Position numbers and translations under genes: made by a program
The notes under the pieces: generated by a model
The model's database searches: none
Seen by the model: the letters and a program-made list of their open reading frames with translations, nothing else
Told to the model about the DNA's origin: nothing
NCBI GenBank assembly: GCA_964406605.1
Contig: CAYOSF010000010.1
Location: 1 to 64,000, forward strand
DNA from: CAYOSF01 sp964406605
Lineage (GTDB): Bacteria; Chloroflexota; Dehalococcoidia; DSTF01; RBG-16-68-14
DNA length: 64,000 bases
Direction of reading: 5' to 3'
Shown: positions 59,858-64,000 of the stretch, piece by piece
Numbering within the stretch: position 1 is the first letter of the stretch
Layout of the letters: every line of letters begins with the position of its first letter

Positions 59858-60256
59858 CTAGCCCATCAGGCTCTCGTGCTCCGGCTCGATCTTGATCGCC
59901 ACGCGCTGCTCGCCCGGCTGGCGGAACGGATACTTGTCTTGGCCCAGGTATTTCTTCGCCAGCTTGTCGATCTGCTCGTCCGCGCCGTCGTGAGTCAGTT
60001 CCACCGCGCGGCCCCGGATGGTCGCTGAGGCGTACGGGTTCTGCTGGTCCACGATGCTCAACGCTACCCGAGGGTCGCGCCTCAGATTGCGCGGCTTCTG
60101 CCGCCCCTCCGCGGTATTGACCAGCACGTGCTTGCCGTCGTACTCGACCCACACCGCGGTGACCTGCGGCGAGCCGTCAGGCATGGTGGTCGCCAGGTGC
60201 GCGAAGTTGGGCGCGTCCAGCAGCTTTCGCACGCCGTCAGACAGAGAAATCGCCAT
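59858..60256 (-). CDS. PPOX-class (pyridoxamine-5'-phosphate-oxidase-fold) F420/FMN-dependent protein
   Basis: The 132-residue split-barrel protein has AHLATTMPDGSPQVTAVWVEYDG, RDPRVALSIVD and IRGRAVEL, typical of the PPOX class of F420-dependent enzymes seen in Actinomycetota and Chloroflexota. It likely binds FMN or F420 and reduces a small substrate. ATG 60256 has AGGAGGTG about 10 nt upstream. It is convergent with the GT2 gene. Confidence 0.88.
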   Translation of the reverse strand: MAISLSDGVRKLLDAPNFAHLATTMPDGSPQVTAVWVEYDGKHVLVNTAEGRQKPRNLRRDPRVALSIVDQQNPYASATIRGRAVELTHDGADEQIDKLAKKYLGQDKYPFRQPGEQRVAIKIEPEHESLMG

Positions 60257-60648
60257 CGAAATGCACCTCCTGCTCGACTGACTTGATTGTGATTCTCCGG
60301 GCCCAGTATAGCGAGCGGCGGCGACCGCTCGGGCTCTTGACCACACCGGACGCGTTCGTCCACGAGGCCCTGCTCGCCGGCGTCGCGGGGCATATCGCGG
60401 CGACGACGTCCTGGGGTGCATGACTTGCTGCGGCGTTCGGGGCTAGGGTCTTCTGCGGGTGGTGTGCAGGACGGTGGGTGCGCACAGCTCGGTGGACCGC
60501 CCGGCGGCGGCGCCGGGGACCAACGTGCGCCGGCCCGGCAGTATAGTTGCTGCTCCTGGAGGTCCGGCCCCGGTCGGACCTAACATGGGAAGTGGTATCG
60601 TTCGTGGGACTAAGTCAGACCGAAAAGGGTCCTCACGCAGGCCCCGGG
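60257..60648. other. Divergent intergenic region
   Basis: No gene supported. No clear promoter boxes were found for either neighbour. Confidence 0.4.
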
Positions 60649-61977
60649 ATGGATGAGAGCATGGCCGGCAGCAAGACGCAGGTGGACCCCGCCATCGGGT
60701 ACTGGTCAGCGGTGTCGATCGGTATCGGGGGAATGGTCGGCGGGGGCATCTTTGCCGTCCTCGGCCTCGCGGCCCAGCTCGGCCGGGGCGGGACGTCGCT
60801 CTCGTTCGCCGTCGCTGGCCTCGTGGCTCTGCTGACGTCATATTCATACGCGAAACTCTCGGTGACCTTTCCCACTCGCGGCGGAACAGTCGAGTTTCTC
60901 AATCGAGCCTTCGGACAGGGCGTGTTCTCCGGCGGGCTGAACGTCCTCCTCATTCTGAGCTACATCGTGATGCTCTCGTTGTATGCGGTCGCATTCGGAA
61001 GCTATGGAGCCAGCTTCTTCCCTGAGAGTTCTCAATCGGTCTGGAAGCATGTCCTGATCTCGACCGCGGTTCTATCATTGACAGGGCTCAACGTGGCGGG
61101 CGCGGCGGTGGTTGGACGGTTCGAGGAAGTGATCGTCGGGTTCAAGGTGGCAATCCTGTTGCTCTTTGTGGGGGTCGGGGTTTGGAGCGTGAATTTCCAC
61201 CACCTCGAGCCGGCCACCTGGCCCAGCCCGCCGGTACTCATTGCCGGCGGCATGATCATCTTCCTCGCCTATGAGGGCTTCGAGCTGATCGCAAACACGG
61301 CGGAGGACGTGCGAAACGCGGCGCAGACGCTGCCGCGCGCGTACTACTCAGCCGTTGGGTTTGTCATCATCCTCTACGTTCTCGTTTCCTTGGTCACCGT
61401 GGGCAACCTCTCCATCGACCAGATCGTGTCAGCGCGAGACTACGCGCTGGCCGAGAGCGCCAAACCGTTTCTCGGGAGCTTCGGCTTCGTTCTTATCGCG
61501 GTGGCTGCTCTGCTGTCGACGGGCTCCGCCATCAACGCTACGCTCTACGGTGCGGCGCGGACGAGCTATGTCATTGCCAAGGAGGGAGAACTCCCCGAGG
61601 CGCTGGAAAGGAAGGTGTGGCACCGTCCAGTCGAGGGCCTGCTGATCATGTCGGGCGCGACGCTGCTCGTGGCGAACCTCTTTGACCTGTCGAGAATCTC
61701 GATGATGGGGAGCGCGGGATTCCTCTTGATCTTCGCGGCTGTCAACGTCGCCAACGTGCGCCTCGCCTCGCGAACAGGCAGTCGCTCGTGGGTGTCCCTT
61801 CTGGCTGCCGTGCTCTGCCTGGCCGCTCTAAGCATCCTGGTCTGGAACCGGATCACGACGTCATTTGCGGAGGTCTGGGTTCTGGTGGCTATGGTCGTGC
61901 TGGCGTTCGGCCTGGAGGCTGCCTACCGGAAACTCACCGGCCGCTCGATCCGCGCGTCATTCATGCGAGGCTCCTGA
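60649..61977 (+). CDS. APC-superfamily amino acid permease
   Basis: The 442-residue protein has about 12 TM helices. TM1 carries the unwound substrate motif GIGGMVGGGIF, TM6 shows FLAYEGFELIAN, and loop 6-7 has the conserved RNAAQTLPRA segment, as in YfnA-type transporters. It is a proton- or sodium-coupled amino acid importer or exchanger. Substrate unknown. ATG 60649 or ATG 60661 could be the start; neither SD is strong. It is a single gene. Confidence 0.9.
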   Translation: MDESMAGSKTQVDPAIGYWSAVSIGIGGMVGGGIFAVLGLAAQLGRGGTSLSFAVAGLVALLTSYSYAKLSVTFPTRGGTVEFLNRAFGQGVFSGGLNVLLILSYIVMLSLYAVAFGSYGASFFPESSQSVWKHVLISTAVLSLTGLNVAGAAVVGRFEEVIVGFKVAILLLFVGVGVWSVNFHHLEPATWPSPPVLIAGGMIIFLAYEGFELIANTAEDVRNAAQTLPRAYYSAVGFVIILYVLVSLVTVGNLSIDQIVSARDYALAESAKPFLGSFGFVLIAVAALLSTGSAINATLYGAARTSYVIAKEGELPEALERKVWHRPVEGLLIMSGATLLVANLFDLSRISMMGSAGFLLIFAAVNVANVRLASRTGSRSWVSLLAAVLCLAALSILVWNRITTSFAEVWVLVAMVVLAFGLEAAYRKLTGRSIRASFMRGS

Positions 61978-61998
61978 CGCTAGGTAGGCATCGGCCCG

Positions 61999-62025
61999 CG
62001 CGTCACACCCATCGCCCGTGACGCG
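61999..62025. terminator. Hairpin between convergent permease and ABC genes
   Basis: CGCGTCAC (61999-62006) and GTGACGCG (62018-62025) form a perfect 8-bp stem with an 11-nt loop, 22 nt after the permease stop. No T-run. Confidence 0.45.
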
Positions 62026-62129
62026 GACGCGATCGCCGCAGGCAATGCGTTCTTCGCCACGCTCTACCCGCCGTTCTGCGCGGGCGGGCAATTGCGGTCG
62101 GGAGGCTGTGTCCGAACGGGCGCCGCCGG

Positions 62130-63929
62130 TCAGGCGACCTCTTCCGGCGTGCGGCTCCGGTCCGGCCGCCATTGTCGGTAGAGCGCCGCGTAGTGGCCGT
62201 CGAGGGCCACCAGTTCGCCGTGGGGTCCATCCTCGATCACCCTCCCGCCGTCCACGACGAGCACCCGCTCCGCTTGCTCGGCCGTGCTCAGCCGGTGCGC
62301 GACGACAATGCTCGTGCGGCCGGACAGCAGCCGCCGCATGGTGGACTCCACCAGCGCCTCCGTCCCTGGATCGAGGCTCGACGTCGCCTCGTCGAGGATG
62401 AGCACCGGCGGATCGGCGAGGAACGCCCGGGCCAGGGAGACCAGTTGCTTCTCGCCGGCCGAGAGCCGGGAGCCCCGGTAGCTCACCATCGTGTCGTAGC
62501 TCTCAGGCAACGACGCGATGAAGTCGTGCACGCCTAGAGCGTGGCAGGAGCGCATCATGTCCTCTTCGCTCGCCTCCGGTCTGCCGAACAGGATGTTCTC
62601 GCGGATCGTGCCGCTGAACAGGAAGCCCTCTTGGGGCACCAGTGTGATCGCCCGGCGAAGGTCGGCGAACCGAAGCTCGCTTAGGTCGCACCCGTCGAGC
62701 AGCACGCGGCCGTCGGTCGGGTCGTAGAAGCGCATGACCAGCTTGGCCATCGTGGACTTCCCGGCCCCCGTTGCTCCCACCAGCGCCACTCGCTGCCCCG
62801 GCTCGATCGCCACGTTGATGTCGTGCAGCACCGGGGTGTCTGGCGCGTACGCGAAGGTCACCCCTTCCAGGTCGATGCGCCCCTGCACGGGTTGCGGCAG
62901 CTCCATCGCTTGCGGGGGCTCGCGCACGTCCGGCTCCACTGCGAGGAGGCCGAAGATCTTGTTCAACGCCGCAAACCCGCTCTGCAGCAGGTCGTAGACC
63001 TGCGAGAGCTGCTGGATCGGCTGGAAGATGAAGTTCAGGTAGAAGATGAAGGCGGCCATCGTGCCGACGCTGACGTTCGCGCCGAAGATCCCGCGGCCGC
63101 CGAAGTACAGGATGATGCCGACGCCGACACCACCCAGCCATTCGATGAAGGGCACGTACATCGATGAGATGCGCACGGTGCGCACATTGGCGGCGAAGTT
63201 CGCCTCGTTGATCTCCCCGAACCGCTCGATGTTGCGCGTCTCGCGCGCGAACGCCTGCACCACCCGCATCCCCGCGAACGACTCCTGCATGTGGATGAGC
63301 ACGTCGGCGATGCGGTCGCGCACGGCCTCGTACGCCCGTTCCGAGTAGGCGCGGAAGATCGCCGTCGCCACCACCAACGGCGGTACTACCACCAGGCTGA
63401 CGAGGGATAGCTGCCAGCTCAAAATGAACAGGATGATGACCGTTCCCACCAGCAGCAGCATCGCCTGGACCACCATGAGGAAGCCGTTGTTCAGCACGTC
63501 GGTCAGCGCCACCATGTCGGCCGTCATCCTGGACACCAGCCGTCCCGAGTTCTCGCCGTCATAGAACGACAGCGACAGCCGCTGGAGGTGCGCGAACAGC
63601 CGTACTCTCAGGTCGCGGATGAATCCCTGTCCCACCCAGGCCACGCTGTACGTGCTGATCCCTTGGAAGACGTACGCGCCCACCGCCAGGATGATGAAGA
63701 TGACCGAAGCCTCGACCAGCGCATGGCCGTTCCCGTCGATCAGGCCAGAGTCGATGGCCCGCTGGATGACGATGGGCCTGGCCAGGGCCGCGCCGGCGAA
63801 GAGGCAGATCGAGACGGTCGCCACCAGGATCATCGGCCAGCGAGGGGCCAGCATTCTCACAGCTCCGCGAAGGCTGTGCGCCGGCGTCGCCCGCCGGCCG
63901 TGCTTCGTCCGCTCCTGATGCGCGTTCAT
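62130..63929 (-). CDS. ABC exporter half-transporter (MsbA/LmrA type)
   Basis: The 599-residue protein has a six-TM exporter domain (about 25-330) fused to an ATPase. The ATPase shows Walker A GATGAGKST, Q-loop VPQEG, signature LSAGE (LSGGQ is usual), Walker B VLILDEATSSLD and the H-loop VAHRLS. The variant signature and the overlapping partner gene suggest a heterodimeric exporter. Substrate unknown (drug, lipid or peptide). Its ATG overlaps the stop of the upstream partner by 3 nt (ATGA type). Confidence 0.92.
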   Translation of the reverse strand: MNAHQERTKHGRRATPAHSLRGAVRMLAPRWPMILVATVSICLFAGAALARPIVIQRAIDSGLIDGNGHALVEASVIFIILAVGAYVFQGISTYSVAWVGQGFIRDLRVRLFAHLQRLSLSFYDGENSGRLVSRMTADMVALTDVLNNGFLMVVQAMLLLVGTVIILFILSWQLSLVSLVVVPPLVVATAIFRAYSERAYEAVRDRIADVLIHMQESFAGMRVVQAFARETRNIERFGEINEANFAANVRTVRISSMYVPFIEWLGGVGVGIILYFGGRGIFGANVSVGTMAAFIFYLNFIFQPIQQLSQVYDLLQSGFAALNKIFGLLAVEPDVREPPQAMELPQPVQGRIDLEGVTFAYAPDTPVLHDINVAIEPGQRVALVGATGAGKSTMAKLVMRFYDPTDGRVLLDGCDLSELRFADLRRAITLVPQEGFLFSGTIRENILFGRPEASEEDMMRSCHALGVHDFIASLPESYDTMVSYRGSRLSAGEKQLVSLARAFLADPPVLILDEATSSLDPGTEALVESTMRRLLSGRTSIVVAHRLSTAEQAERVLVVDGGRVIEDGPHGELVALDGHYAALYRQWRPDRSRTPEEVA

Positions 63930-64000
63930 GAAGCCAGGGCCACCTGTCCCAGAACTTCCCCGTATCGCGGGCAGCTCAGCGTGAGCTCGGTGTGCGTGCC
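63926..64000 (-). CDS. ABC exporter half-transporter, C-terminal fragment at window edge
   Basis: Only the last 24 residues are inside the window. They read G-T-H-x-E-L followed by RYGEVLGQ, the usual extreme C-terminus of ABC exporter ATPases (GTHxEL...Y...Q). The rest lies to the right. It is coupled to the 62130-63929 gene as the probable second half of a heterodimer. Confidence 0.7.
   Translation of the reverse strand, partial: GTHTELTLSCPRYGEVLGQVALAS

Noticed and set aside
1..64000. CRISPR arrays, prophage, transposase or integrase genes, rRNA
   Set aside because: None was seen: no regularly spaced repeats, no transposase or recombinase motifs, and no rRNA segments.

Overview
The window reads as one chromosomal segment of a GC-rich bacterium, most likely an uncultured member of Chloroflexota (Dehalococcoidia-like), with Actinomycetota as the main alternative. 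This is inferred from the gene mix: a DUF4012 membrane protein, an LPXTG-type surface protein, DUF3870 proteins, a c-di-AMP (ydaO-type) riboswitch, PAS-LuxR regulators without receiver domains, and a soluble type II molybdoenzyme. No rRNA or phylogenetic marker is present. GTG and TTG starts with strong Shine-Dalgarno (SD) sequences are common.

0-16 kb is a mosaic of single genes: a molybdopterin oxidoreductase, a GGDEF-EAL sensor, a DoxX membrane protein behind a strong promoter with a palindrome, a PLP decarboxylase, an alpha/alpha-toroid protein, a DHA2 efflux pump, a chloramphenicol-phosphotransferase-like kinase, a DUF3870 protein, a degenerate GGDEF membrane protein and a LuxR regulator with a degenerate receiver. 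A repeat nest lies at 12.85-13.24 kb.

16.3-45.1 kb is a large surface-glycan locus in two converging operons whose last stop codons overlap at 24441-24444. The forward arm holds a Wzz/BY-kinase, an LPDTG protein, a DUF4012 protein, GmhB, HddC, HddA and a catalytically degenerate phosphoglycosyl transferase. The reverse arm, transcribed from about 45.1 kb, holds GmhA, a GT4, a conserved protein of unknown function, HldA, HldC, a Wzy/WaaL-like polymerase, a MurJ/Wzx-like flippase, several glycosyltransferases and methyltransferases, a GT4-GT9 fusion, an amino-sugar module (Gfo/Idh dehydrogenase, N-formyltransferase, DegT aminotransferase, epimerase) and an intact phosphoglycosyl transferase. 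Together they could make nucleotide-activated heptose and a formamido sugar, assemble repeats on a lipid carrier, and flip and polymerise them.

45.7-55.7 kb is a signalling region on the minus strand: two tandem PAS-LuxR paralogues (the larger with about seven PAS domains and a GAF), a second DUF3870 protein, and a large HAMP-PAS-GGDEF-GAF-HD-GYP protein whose sensory half is related to that of the GGDEF-EAL protein at 3.5 kb.

55.7-64 kb holds a truncated phosphotransferase remnant, a second copy of the 243-bp repeat that ends in a tRNA-Gly-like 3' half, a DUF1801 gene, tRNA-Gly(UCC), a promoter plus c-di-AMP riboswitch ahead of a membrane GT2, a PPOX-type FMN/F420 protein, an amino-acid permease and an ABC exporter pair cut by the right edge.

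The least expected elements are two dispersed non-coding repeat families (one with 25-bp terminal inverted repeats, one with a tRNA-like end), the coexistence of both activated-heptose branches, and a probable ATC start codon in gmhA.
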